Assembly (NCBI GenBank): GCA_031286085.1
Contig: JAITUX010000070.1
Coordinates: forward strand, 1-8,171
DNA: 8,171 nucleotides
Direction: 5' to 3'
Source: Candidatus Adiutrix sp.
Lineage (GTDB): Bacteria > Desulfobacterota > Desulfarculia > Adiutricales > Adiutricaceae
The notes beneath the pieces are model-generated. The model saw only the letters and a list, made by a program, of their open reading frames with translations, searched no databases and was not told the origin of the DNA. This document shows positions 1 through 6,682 of this stretch, in pieces. Both the position numbers and the translations under genes were made by a program. Numbering within the stretch: the stretch's first letter is position 1; each line of letters begins with the position of its first letter.

Positions 1-2
1 CC

Positions 3-473
3 CGAAGCCTGGATGAACGCCTAAGGCAGGGGCGGCGGGAATCGGAGGCCTGGCCGGCCAGGGCGACTCTGGTCTCGGACCTGGAACGCCTGGCCGGGGA
101 ACAGAAAGAGGCCGCCGAAGCCCTGGCGCATGAAAAAGCCCAACCTTTCCCCACACCGGATCAACTTATATCCGAAGCCCCCCTCGTCCTGGCCCTGGCC
201 TCCGACTTGGCGGGGTTCGGCCATCTCTTCCCGGCGGTCTTGCGTCTGGCCTCCCTCCGGCCGGATACCACGGCCCGCCGACACTTGGCCGGCCTGGTCC
301 TCAACGCGGAAAAACACCTGGTCAGCATGGGTGATTTCACCTTTTGGCCGGTCCGGAGCGGCCGGGCGCCGGCCGGGCCGGAAGCGCCGGACCGCCCGGC
401 CTGGCAGAGCTTCAAGGTGGCCGAGGAAAAAAGTGAACTGCGGGATTTTCTGGCCTCGGGCGGCCTGTTCTAG
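3..473 (+). CDS. SF1 (DNA2/NAM7-type) helicase-like protein, N-terminal part, ends at in-frame TAG; partial at left edge
   Basis: The frame is open from the first complete codon (position 3) to a TAG at 471-473; the true start lies left of the window. It begins with a charged helical stretch rich in Glu, Leu and Arg (about 3-150). A region follows that I align from memory with the second half of a DNA2/NAM7-type AAA domain. At the expected Walker B/motif II (usually DEAS), codons 243-254 read RLAS. At the expected motif III (usually GDxxQLPP), codons 330-353 read GDFTFWPV. The acidic catalytic pair is therefore absent, while the framework is recognisable. Walker A would lie off the left edge. 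Codon use stays GC3-rich up to the TAG, and the same frame continues behind it into the helicase C-terminal half, so this is probably the first part of one interrupted gene. Family assignment is moderately sure; activity is doubtful. Confidence 0.6.
   Translation, partial: RSLDERLRQGRRESEAWPARATLVSDLERLAGEQKEAAEALAHEKAQPFPTPDQLISEAPLVLALASDLAGFGHLFPAVLRLASLRPDTTARRHLAGLVLNAEKHLVSMGDFTFWPVRSGRAPAGPEAPDRPAWQSFKVAEEKSELRDFLASGGLF
471..473 (+). other. In-frame amber (TAG) codon inside the helicase-like gene
   Basis: The codon sits between residues GGLF and PQPP. Reading on in the same frame gives an uninterrupted, GC3-rich frame to the TGA at 1716-1718, with recognisable helicase C-terminal, PLD-like and zinc-finger regions. 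Two other genes here appear to end naturally in TAG (NlpC/P60 at 2738-2740, gpmI at 3249-3251), so TAG is not simply a sense codon. Possible explanations are an inactivating mutation, a sequencing or assembly error, two separately translated polypeptides, or readthrough by an amber suppressor or pyrrolysine. The sequence alone does not decide between them. Confidence 0.75.
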
Positions 474-584
474 CCTCAGCCCCCGCGGCCGAAGGTCTCC
501 GCCCCCCGCCTGGCCCGCCTGGAACTGGGGCTCAAGACAGACCCGGCCGCCCCGTCGGCCGCCGCGGGCCTGGGTCTCCGGGCC

Positions 585-1718
585 TTGGGCGAAATGGGCC
601 CGGTCAACCCGGCCAGCGCCTTGGCCGTGGCCCGGGCGGCCCTGAGTTTCGCCCGGAACCGGCCGGGAGAGCCGGCGGCCCTGATCATGACCGCCTCGCC
701 GGCCCAGGGCCGCCTCATAAACCTCATGCTAAAGGACCTGGGCGCGCCGCCCGGCCTGGTCCTGGCCGGCGAACCCCAGGCTTTCAACGGCTGGCCCCGG
801 GTTCCCCTGGTCGTCCTGGAACCGGCTTTTGAAACGCCTCACCAGGGCCATCCCTGGGCCTGGCCCACCTTCGGCCGCTGGCGTATGCAATTGGCCTGGT
901 CCCTGGCCGTGGAAGAAATATGGCTGGCCGGGCGCGAAGACTGGCTCCGGCGCCTGCCGGCCTCCGCCCCCCTGGCCGCCCTGTGGCGGTCAGCCCGGCA
1001 GCTGATGCCGACCCCCCTCCTTAAGACCCAGAACGGCCTCCAAATCATCTCTCAGGCCCGGAAGGAAATCTGGGCCTTCCTGCCCGCGCCACGGGCCGAC
1101 TGGTGGCCGGCCTGGGAAGAGCCCCTCCTGGACGCGGCCCGCCGCCGCTTGGCCGTGACCATCCTGACCGCCCCCCCGGGACCGGAAGACGACTCCGAAT
1201 TCTTCAGCGCCGCCCTTAGAAGACTGGGCGCCCACCACTGTCATGTGGGGCTGGCCTCGGGCTTCCCCGGCTTCCTGGCCGCGGCGGACAACCTCCGCCT
1301 CGCCTGGGGCGCCGAGGGCCCGGATTTCCAGTCCGGGTTCCTGCCCCTGGCCGCCCCCTTCCTGGCCGGGATACTCCAGATCAAGCTAATCATTGAAAAA
1401 GTGGGCCGCCGGGGCGGCGGGCTCAAGTCCTGCCGCCGCTGCGGCCGGCCCCTGGTGCTGATCAACCAGAGCCAGTTGCGCGGCCTGGGCGACGAACAAC
1501 CCCTCCAGGTCAGTTGCCTGGGCTGCCACCCGCCCGGGCGCCAACGCCTGGACGAAATGCGCGACCCCTTCAGGGACCCGCCCATATGCGGCCAGGACAA
1601 ACGCACTCCCTACCAGCGGGTCCGCCAGGGCCGCCACCAGGAGGTCTGGGCCTGCCCCCGGCATCCCGGCGGCCCGGACTGTCCCTCCTATAGGGTTATT
1701 CTGGGAGACTGCCTTTGA
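585..1718 (+). CDS. SF1 helicase-like C-terminal half with degenerate PLD-like region and C-terminal zinc fingers
   Basis: The frame is the same as that of the segment before the TAG and is open from 474; ATG 585 is the first ATG, with no good ribosome site, so independent initiation is weakly supported. About 600-960 resembles the helicase RecA2 domain: NPASALAVARAAL then ALIMTASPAQGRLINLML match the usual EA..V..L and GVITPYRAQ..LI..L pattern. AGEPQAFNGW (765-794) stands where motif V (VGT..FQG) is expected, and QLAWSLAVEEIWLAGREDWL (about 888-947) where motif VI (LNVALSRAR...GD) is expected, so key residues are missing. About 1020-1330 fits a PLD-like domain, but at the HxK site it reads HHCHVG (1233-1250) with no lysine. 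The tail keeps zinc-binding cysteines at codons 1431, 1440, 1515, 1524, and C/C/H/C at 1587, 1653, 1662, 1680. It may be a nucleic-acid-binding pseudoenzyme or a decaying gene. Confidence 0.65.
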   Translation: MGEMGPVNPASALAVARAALSFARNRPGEPAALIMTASPAQGRLINLMLKDLGAPPGLVLAGEPQAFNGWPRVPLVVLEPAFETPHQGHPWAWPTFGRWRMQLAWSLAVEEIWLAGREDWLRRLPASAPLAALWRSARQLMPTPLLKTQNGLQIISQARKEIWAFLPAPRADWWPAWEEPLLDAARRRLAVTILTAPPGPEDDSEFFSAALRRLGAHHCHVGLASGFPGFLAAADNLRLAWGAEGPDFQSGFLPLAAPFLAGILQIKLIIEKVGRRGGGLKSCRRCGRPLVLINQSQLRGLGDEQPLQVSCLGCHPPGRQRLDEMRDPFRDPPICGQDKRTPYQRVRQGRHQEVWACPRHPGGPDCPSYRVILGDCL

Positions 1719-1739
1719 AGGAAGCCGAGACGGCCGGCA

Positions 1740-2600
1740 ATGAGCCAGCTACTTAAAAACATAGCCACGGGTTTCAAGGCCCTCTTGCCGGGCGGCGACG
1801 AACAGCCGGTCACCGTCTTTGAGGGCGATTCCCCCTTCCACCACATAATCATCCGGGACGAAGGCCCCTACCGGACCATGTATTTCAGCGGCCCCGGAGG
1901 CGAGGAGGCCGAAACGGCCATTAATCGCCAAGACCCGGGCCAGGTCGTCTTTGAATATCCGGGGCTCATGCTCACGGCCCTGGCCCTGGCCCGGGGCCGA
2001 CGCATCCTGCTTTTGGGCCTGGGCGGCGGCTGCCTGCCCGGCCTCTTCGCCCGCTTCATGCCGGAGCGGGAACTGACCGTGGTGGAAGTCGATCCCCTGG
2101 TGGAGGAACTGGCCAGGACCTATTTCGGTTTCGAGCCCGGCCCCAACGTCCGCCTGGTGCTGGCCGACGGCCGCGACTTCCTGGCCGGACAACCCCCGGC
2201 CGCCTATGACCAGATATGGCTGGACGCCTTTTCCGGCGACTATGTGCCGCCCCCCCTGTCCGGCCTGGCTTTTCTGGAGTTGTGCCGTGACCGCCTGGTC
2301 CCGGGCGGCCTTCTGGCCCAGAACCTCCACCGGAGCCGGACTTCGGTCTTCCAGGATCAGCTCAAGACCACCCAGGCCGCCTTCGGAACCTTTCTGGCCC
2401 TGGAGGGCCGCCGTTGCGGCAACGCCGTGGTCCTGGCCCGGCGGCCGGAGCGGCCTGGCGGCCAGACCTCCTGGCGGCCGGCGGAACTCCTGGCGGCCGT
2501 GAAGAATTTCGGCCCCCGCCTCGGCCCCTATGATTTGACCGAGGAACTCCGCAAGGCCAAGGCTTTCCGCCTGGACCCCCAGGCCCGGGTCATCCCCTAA
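1740..2600 (+). CDS. Spermidine-synthase-like class I SAM-dependent methyltransferase
   Basis: A 286-residue protein with the Rossmann core shared by spermidine synthases and class I methyltransferases. Motif I is LLLGLGGGCLPG (residues 90-101), the acidic ribose-binding loop is VVEVDP (114-119), motif II-like ADGRDFL is at 142-148, and LDAFSGDYVPPPL is at 161-173, followed by FLELCRDRLVPGGLLAQNL. True aminopropyltransferases carry a D[ST][ST]DP-type motif where this protein has DAFSGDY, so polyamine synthesis is unlikely; the acceptor substrate is unknown. The N-terminal 80 residues resemble the small beta domain of the family. No signal peptide or membrane segment is visible, so it should be cytosolic. 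ATG 1740 is the only plausible start, because the preceding in-frame codons run back to the TGA of the helicase-like gene. A purine stretch AAGGAAG at 1718-1724 is a somewhat distant ribosome site. It is probably co-transcribed with the upstream gene and ends before the hairpin at 2681. Confidence 0.88.
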   Translation: MSQLLKNIATGFKALLPGGDEQPVTVFEGDSPFHHIIIRDEGPYRTMYFSGPGGEEAETAINRQDPGQVVFEYPGLMLTALALARGRRILLLGLGGGCLPGLFARFMPERELTVVEVDPLVEELARTYFGFEPGPNVRLVLADGRDFLAGQPPAAYDQIWLDAFSGDYVPPPLSGLAFLELCRDRLVPGGLLAQNLHRSRTSVFQDQLKTTQAAFGTFLALEGRRCGNAVVLARRPERPGGQTSWRPAELLAAVKNFGPRLGPYDLTEELRKAKAFRLDPQARVIP

Positions 2601-2680
2601 AGCATCAACCCCCAAGGGCCCAAGAAGACGCCTATACTCATCGGCCGTCCTTGGCCTCCCCAGCCAGTTCACCCTCTTCC

Positions 2681-2739
2681 AGAAAATCAAGGGGCTGAAA
2701 GTGATGGCTCCGCCATCCCTTTCAGCCCCTTGATTTTCT
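2681..2739. terminator. Strong bidirectional intrinsic terminator hairpin between convergent genes
   Basis: The arms at 2681-2700 and 2720-2739 are perfectly complementary over 20 bp. The stem continues inward through 2701/2719 and, after one mismatch (2702/2718), through 2703-2708/2712-2717, leaving a 3-nt loop (2709-2711). The stem base is A-rich on one side and T-rich on the other (AGAAAATC/GATTTTCT) on both strands, the usual design of a terminator that works in both directions. It lies between the methyltransferase gene ending at 2600 and the NlpC/P60 gene ending at 2738. Its right arm overlaps two bases of the NlpC/P60 stop codon. The 80 bases from 2601 to 2680 hold nothing else I can identify. 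Confidence 0.9.
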
Positions 2740-3217
2740 AAGAGACGCGGCGCGCGCTGTGGTATTTGCGGGCATAGTAATCGGAATCCAGCCGGGAAAT
2801 GATCACCGTCTTGCCCTGGCCCGGGGCGTGGATGAATTTCCAGCCGCCCAGGTAGATCCCCACATGGGTGACTTCCCGGCCCGGGCCGGTGGCGAAGAAG
2901 ACCAGGTCTCCGGCCCGGAGGCGGTTCTGCCTGACCTTGCGCCCCACGGCGGCCTGGGTGGCCGCGGACCGGGGCAGTTCCAAGCCCAGGCGATGATAGA
3001 CGAAATAGGTCAGGCCGCTGCAGTCGAAGCCCAGGGGGTCCTCCCCCCCCGGCCGATAGGGAACGCCCAAATAGCGGCGGGACTCCTTGGCCGCGGCCGC
3101 GCCCAAGCGGGAGGAATGCCCCCAGCCGCAACCGCCGGCCACGCCGGCCAAGGCCAAAAGCAGGGCGGCCGTTACGGCCGCCTTACAAGCCAAACGCGCC
3201 TTCACGGTGCAATTCAC
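2738..3217 (-). CDS. NlpC/P60 family peptidoglycan endopeptidase with N-terminal signal sequence, possible lipoprotein
   Basis: A 159-residue exported cysteine peptidase of the NlpC/P60 family, which cleaves within peptidoglycan stem peptides, usually D-Glu to mDAP. An N-terminal basic and hydrophobic segment (residues 6-29) ends in VAGGC; Cys30 could be lipidated, but the lipobox is imperfect because Ala replaces the usual Leu/Val at -3. The catalytic domain covers about 40-158: Cys66 in FDCSGL, His118 in THVGIYLG and His130 in FIHAPG fit the expected Cys-His-His triad, and RAGDLVFF is the usual strand before the first His. The domain is near minimal length, with no SH3 or LysM module. The start is GTG at 3217, 31 nt after gpmI, behind a G-rich stretch that is only a moderate ribosome site. 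It is the last gene of the minus-strand block; its TAG stop touches the terminator. Confidence 0.92.
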   Translation of the reverse strand: MNCTVKARLACKAAVTAALLLALAGVAGGCGWGHSSRLGAAAAKESRRYLGVPYRPGGEDPLGFDCSGLTYFVYHRLGLELPRSAATQAAVGRKVRQNRLRAGDLVFFATGPGREVTHVGIYLGGWKFIHAPGQGKTVIISRLDSDYYARKYHSARRVS

Positions 3218-3248
3218 ACTCGGCCACCACCCCCCGGCCGGCCGCGGC

Positions 3249-4796
3249 CTAAAGCAGGCTCTCCGCCGTCATCTCCGGCGGCACGGGCAAATCCATGAGC
3301 CTGAGCACGGTCGGGGCCAGGTCCGAAAGCTTGCCCAGCCGGTCGGTCAGCCGCCCGACCGGCTCCCGGGCCGCGTAAAGGCACTCCACCGGGCAGACGG
3401 TGTGGCTGGTCTTGACCAGCCCGGTCTCCTGGTCGATCATTTCCTCGGCGTTGCCGTGGTCGGCGGTGATGAGCACCTGGTAGGAACGGTCCAAAAGGGC
3501 CGGGACGACCTGACCCAGGCACTCGTCCACCACTTCCACGGCCCGGGTGGCCGCCTCCATCACCCCGGTGTGGCCGACCATGTCGCAGTTGGCGTAGTTG
3601 ATGACGATGAAGGGATAGTCCCGGGGCAGGTAGTCCTTCAGGAATTTCTCCGTGAGGATGTAGGCTTCCATTTCCGGGTGGCTGGCGAAGGCGGCCGGAT
3701 CGAAGCGGCCCTTTATCTCCACCTGGTCTTCCAGGGGGAAGGAATGGGTGGACTTGCCGTTGAAGAAACTGGTGACGTGGCGGAATTTCTGGGTCTCGGC
3801 CAGGCGCAGCTGCCGGAGGCCGCCGGCGGCCAGCACTTCGCCCAGAATCCGGGGCAGGCCCTCGTCGCCGCCTAAGGGGCCCAGGAGATACTCGGTCAGT
3901 TCATCGTAATAGCGGGTCAGGCCCAGGTACTTGACCCGCGGCCGGCGGGGCGGGCGGCCGGGATAGGCCGGGTCCAAAAAGGCCTGGGTCAGCTGGATGG
4001 CCCGGTCCTGGCGGAAATTGGTGTGGATGACCGCGTCGCCCTCGGCCAGGCCGGGGTAGCCTTCGCGGACCAGGGGGGGAATGTATTCATCGACCATGTC
4101 AAAATTGTCCGGGGTCTTGTCTTCGGCCCAGGAACGCTCCACCGCGTCCAGGGGCTCGGTGAAGGGGCGGCCTTCGGCCTCGACCAGGGCGCGGTAGGCC
4201 CGGTCGGTGAGGTCCCAGTCGCGGCTGCGGTCCATGGCGTAATAGCGCCCCATGAGGGTGCCGATGGTGACGCCGCCGACCTCCTCCATGACCAGCTTAA
4301 GCTTGGCCAAAAAACCCGGGCTGGAGCGGGGGGGGGTGTCCCGGCCGTCCAGGAAGGGGTGGACGAAAATGGTCCCGGCCGGATTTTCAGCCCGGGCCCG
4401 GCGCAAAATCTTGAAGAGATGCTCCTGGTGGGCGTGGACGCCCTCGTCCTGGAGCAGCCCCAAGAGGTGGAGGGCCACGCCTTCCCCCCGCCAGTGGGCC
4501 ATGATTTCGCCCCACTTGGGCAGCCTGAAAAAACTGCCGTCCCGGAGGCCGTCGTCCAGGCGCTTGAGTTCCTGGATGACCACGCGGCCGGCCCCCATGT
4601 TCAGGTGCCCCACTTCGCTGGAGCCCTGGTAACCGCCGGGCAGGCCCACCGGCTCCCCGGAAGCCGAAAGAAGCGTCCAGGGGTGGCGGGCCAGAAGGCC
4701 GTCCATCGTGGGCGTCCGGGCCGCCAGCACGGCGTTGCCCCGCGGGTCTTCACGGTATCCCCAGCCGTCGCGGATGATGAGGCAGACTGGTCTCAT
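3249..4796 (-). CDS. gpmI: 2,3-bisphosphoglycerate-independent phosphoglycerate mutase
   Basis: A 515-residue cytosolic enzyme interconverting 3- and 2-phosphoglycerate in glycolysis and gluconeogenesis through a phosphoserine intermediate and two metal ions. Full family length. The metal and phosphate residues are visible: Asp10 in RDGWG, phospho-acceptor Ser60 in SSEVGHLNMGAGR, His121, the HPFLDGRDTPP loop (146-156), GRYYAMDRSRDW, NFRQDRAIQL, Asp405 and His409 in CDMVGHTG, Asp446-His447 in TADHGN, and His465 in TSHT. This pattern parallels the known Geobacillus stearothermophilus enzyme. Oddities are GGYQGSSEVGH where GQMGNSEVGH is usual, RDGWG where LDGWG is usual, and CDMVGH where PDMVGH is usual, so it belongs to a divergent branch that should still be active. 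ATG 4796 follows a clear ribosome site, 27 nt after the M99 gene. It ends in TAG. A core-metabolism gene inside a cell-wall block is a notable position. Confidence 0.97.
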   Translation of the reverse strand: MRPVCLIIRDGWGYREDPRGNAVLAARTPTMDGLLARHPWTLLSASGEPVGLPGGYQGSSEVGHLNMGAGRVVIQELKRLDDGLRDGSFFRLPKWGEIMAHWRGEGVALHLLGLLQDEGVHAHQEHLFKILRRARAENPAGTIFVHPFLDGRDTPPRSSPGFLAKLKLVMEEVGGVTIGTLMGRYYAMDRSRDWDLTDRAYRALVEAEGRPFTEPLDAVERSWAEDKTPDNFDMVDEYIPPLVREGYPGLAEGDAVIHTNFRQDRAIQLTQAFLDPAYPGRPPRRPRVKYLGLTRYYDELTEYLLGPLGGDEGLPRILGEVLAAGGLRQLRLAETQKFRHVTSFFNGKSTHSFPLEDQVEIKGRFDPAAFASHPEMEAYILTEKFLKDYLPRDYPFIVINYANCDMVGHTGVMEAATRAVEVVDECLGQVVPALLDRSYQVLITADHGNAEEMIDQETGLVKTSHTVCPVECLYAAREPVGRLTDRLGKLSDLAPTVLRLMDLPVPPEMTAESLL

Positions 4797-4798
4797 GA

Positions 4799-4806
4799 CC
4801 TTCCTT
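4799..4806 (-). promoter_or_regulatory. Ribosome binding site of gpmI
   Basis: On the minus strand the octamer reads AAGGAAGG. Its AAGGA core (4802-4806) is separated by 5 nt from the ATG at 4796, which supports that start. The 27-nt gap to the upstream stop holds a second, more distant AGGAAGGAAGG run, so the short spacer is unusually rich in Shine-Dalgarno-like sequence. Confidence 0.7.
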
Positions 4807-4823
4807 GGCCTTCCTTCCTGGTC

Positions 4824-6680
4824 TTAGAGTGGCGCCAGCGTGACCTTGCCAGCCAGGGTCTCGCCGTTGAAGACGGCCAGGTTGGCGGCGAAAGAGGGCA
4901 CGGTCAGGCTAAGGGGCAGGGCCGGGGGCAGAGCCCGGCCGCCCAAGGTATAAACGGGCCGGCTCAAGACCAGGTCTTCGGCCAGCTTGATTTCCGTTAC
5001 CGTGAAGGCGGCGCCCTCGGGCAGAACCGTCCGGCTGCCGATGGGCAGAACCCTGGCCGCGCCGTTCACGACTATGGTCACGGACAAAAGCCTGGGCTTG
5101 ACCAGGCTCAGGGTGGCCGAGGCCAGGATGGTCTTGCCCTGCTCGGCGTTGATGGCGTAATCCACCCCCCGGCCGTCCAGGGAAAAGGCGGGCATTAGAT
5201 CCCGGCCGGTGTCGGCCGGAACACCCCGGTCCTCTCCGTCGTTGTGGATCATCTTTTCCTTGGGGACAAAGCCGCGCAGGTTCATCACCACCCCGTCGGG
5301 CAGCCCGCCGCCCTCGACCTTCAAATCCGCCATCGTCACCAGGGCCCCGGCGGGCACGGCCAGGACTCCGCCCGCGGCCACCTCCGCCCGCCGGCCGTCC
5401 ACATCCACCACAAACCCGGTTATCCGGCCCGGAGCGGACAGGGAACCGCCGACCGAGGCGGCGTCCCCCTCTCCCCCGGCCGGCCGGACGAGTTCGGCCT
5501 CGGCCAAAACCGCCGGCTCGCCGGCCCGGACAGACCGCCAGGGGAGCGGCGGCCGTAGCCGGGGGGGCCCGGCCTCGGAGAGCGGCTCCAGCCGGATGCG
5601 GCCGATGACCGTCTGGTCCTTCCTTATGGTTATGGCGGCGGGCCGCTCCAGCCTTAAGGGCCGGCCCAGGTCGTTCCAGTTCCCCAGGTCGTCCACGGCC
5701 ACGGATAAGCCCCGGTCGTAATTGGCGGCCACCTCGACCACGGTGATGGTCTCGCCCGGCGCCGCCAAAAGGGTCTGGCCGTCGGCCACGGCCACCGGGG
5801 GATGCTCCCCGACCGCGACTATGACATGGCTCAGGCGGGGCGGGGGCAGGGTCAGACTCGTCCTGTCCATCTCCACCCCGAAGAGGTCCAGAAAGGCGTT
5901 CACGGCCAGGTTGTGATGATGGACCTTCAGTTCCAGGCTCGGCAGCTGTTTCGAGGTTTCAATGCCGAAGGCGGGGATGCCGGCCTGGGTCAAGGCGTAA
6001 TAGGAGGCGCTGCGGCGCTGCTCCTTGTAAGGGCTGTCGTCCGCCCCGGTCCTGGTGTTGAAGAAGTGGAAGAACTGCAGGGGCTCGTCTATCTCCCGGT
6101 TGACCCGGTCTATGACCTCTTGGGCGTAGTGGGCCAGGGGGATGACCCGGCCCGTGGGTTCATGGAGGTAGGACTCGGCGTCGGCGATGACGCTCTGGCC
6201 GTAACGGTTGGGGTTGGCCAGTTCGCTTTCATAGGTGGGGCGGTAATAACCGGAGCCGTCATGGAGGTTTAAAAAAAGGTCGCTCTCCCTGATGAGGCTT
6301 TTTATGAGGGTCACCGCGTCCCGGTCATGGTCGTCGCCCAGGTCGTCCCGGAACTTGCGGTTCATGTCCCCTTCCGTGCCCCGGGAAAAGCTGGTGATGG
6401 ACTTGAAATTGGCCCGGGGCAGCACGATGAGGTTGCCGCGCTTTAAGGAGACGTCGGCGTAGAGATCGGCGCTCAGGAAACCGCCCGGCTCGTCCCCCTG
6501 GATGCCGCCCATGATCATGACGGTGGGGCCGGGCTCCCGGCCGAAAATCCTGAAAACCTCCACGGCCTGGGGCGTCCCGGCCCAATAGACCAAGTGCTGG
6601 CGGCCGGCCCTCTGCGCCGGGAGAGGGGCGGCCGCCAGAACCAGGATAAAAGCTGTCAGTTGAGCCGCCAGGCGCCGCAT
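4824..6680 (-). CDS. M99-family (Csd4-like) zinc carboxypeptidase with C-terminal beta-domain repeats
   Basis: A 618-residue exported metallopeptidase. Residues 1-22 form a Sec signal peptide (MRRLAAQLTAF...APLPAQ). The catalytic domain (about 30-270) carries GGIQGDEPGGF: Gln61 and Glu64 take the place of the HxxE zinc ligands of ordinary M14 carboxypeptidases, as in Helicobacter pylori Csd4 (Gln46, Glu49). His140 in LNLHDGSG is the third ligand and Glu241 in FGIETSK the catalytic glutamate. Csd4 removes the mDAP residue from uncrosslinked peptidoglycan tripeptides and helps set helical cell shape; a similar periplasmic role is inferred here. The C-terminal 335 residues look like three related beta modules (about 283-368, 420-525, 526-618), longer than the roughly 440-residue Csd4. 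The ATG overlaps the upstream stop as TGATG; a TTG one codon earlier is less likely. An AstE-like deacylase is the main alternative. Confidence 0.9.
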   Translation of the reverse strand: MRRLAAQLTAFILVLAAAPLPAQRAGRQHLVYWAGTPQAVEVFRIFGREPGPTVMIMGGIQGDEPGGFLSADLYADVSLKRGNLIVLPRANFKSITSFSRGTEGDMNRKFRDDLGDDHDRDAVTLIKSLIRESDLFLNLHDGSGYYRPTYESELANPNRYGQSVIADAESYLHEPTGRVIPLAHYAQEVIDRVNREIDEPLQFFHFFNTRTGADDSPYKEQRRSASYYALTQAGIPAFGIETSKQLPSLELKVHHHNLAVNAFLDLFGVEMDRTSLTLPPPRLSHVIVAVGEHPPVAVADGQTLLAAPGETITVVEVAANYDRGLSVAVDDLGNWNDLGRPLRLERPAAITIRKDQTVIGRIRLEPLSEAGPPRLRPPLPWRSVRAGEPAVLAEAELVRPAGGEGDAASVGGSLSAPGRITGFVVDVDGRRAEVAAGGVLAVPAGALVTMADLKVEGGGLPDGVVMNLRGFVPKEKMIHNDGEDRGVPADTGRDLMPAFSLDGRGVDYAINAEQGKTILASATLSLVKPRLLSVTIVVNGAARVLPIGSRTVLPEGAAFTVTEIKLAEDLVLSRPVYTLGGRALPPALPLSLTVPSFAANLAVFNGETLAGKVTLAPL

Positions 6681-6682
6681 CA
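6678..6682 (-). promoter_or_regulatory. TGATG stop-start overlap coupling the membrane protein and M99 genes
   Basis: On the minus strand the TGA stop of the upstream gene (6682-6680) shares its last base with the ATG of the M99 gene (6680-6678). No good Shine-Dalgarno sequence precedes this ATG, so translation of the peptidase probably depends on ribosomes finishing the upstream gene. This also decides the start in favour of ATG over the TTG at 6683. Confidence 0.75.

Noticed and set aside
130..645. Plus-strand open frame that crosses the TAG region in another frame
   Set aside because: Its product is an Arg/Pro/Trp-rich shadow, and the frame with helicase-like motifs continues on both sides of the TAG without a frame change, so a frameshift explanation is not needed.
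1749..3131. Open frame of 460 codons on the minus strand
   Set aside because: It lies antisense to the methyltransferase gene, runs through the terminator hairpin and overlaps the NlpC/P60 gene in another frame. The product is Gly/Arg/Pro-rich with no domain, typical of a shadow frame in GC-rich DNA.
4023..5198. Open frame of 391 codons on the plus strand
   Set aside because: It is antisense to gpmI and the M99 gene, which both have clear family motifs; its product has no recognisable domain.
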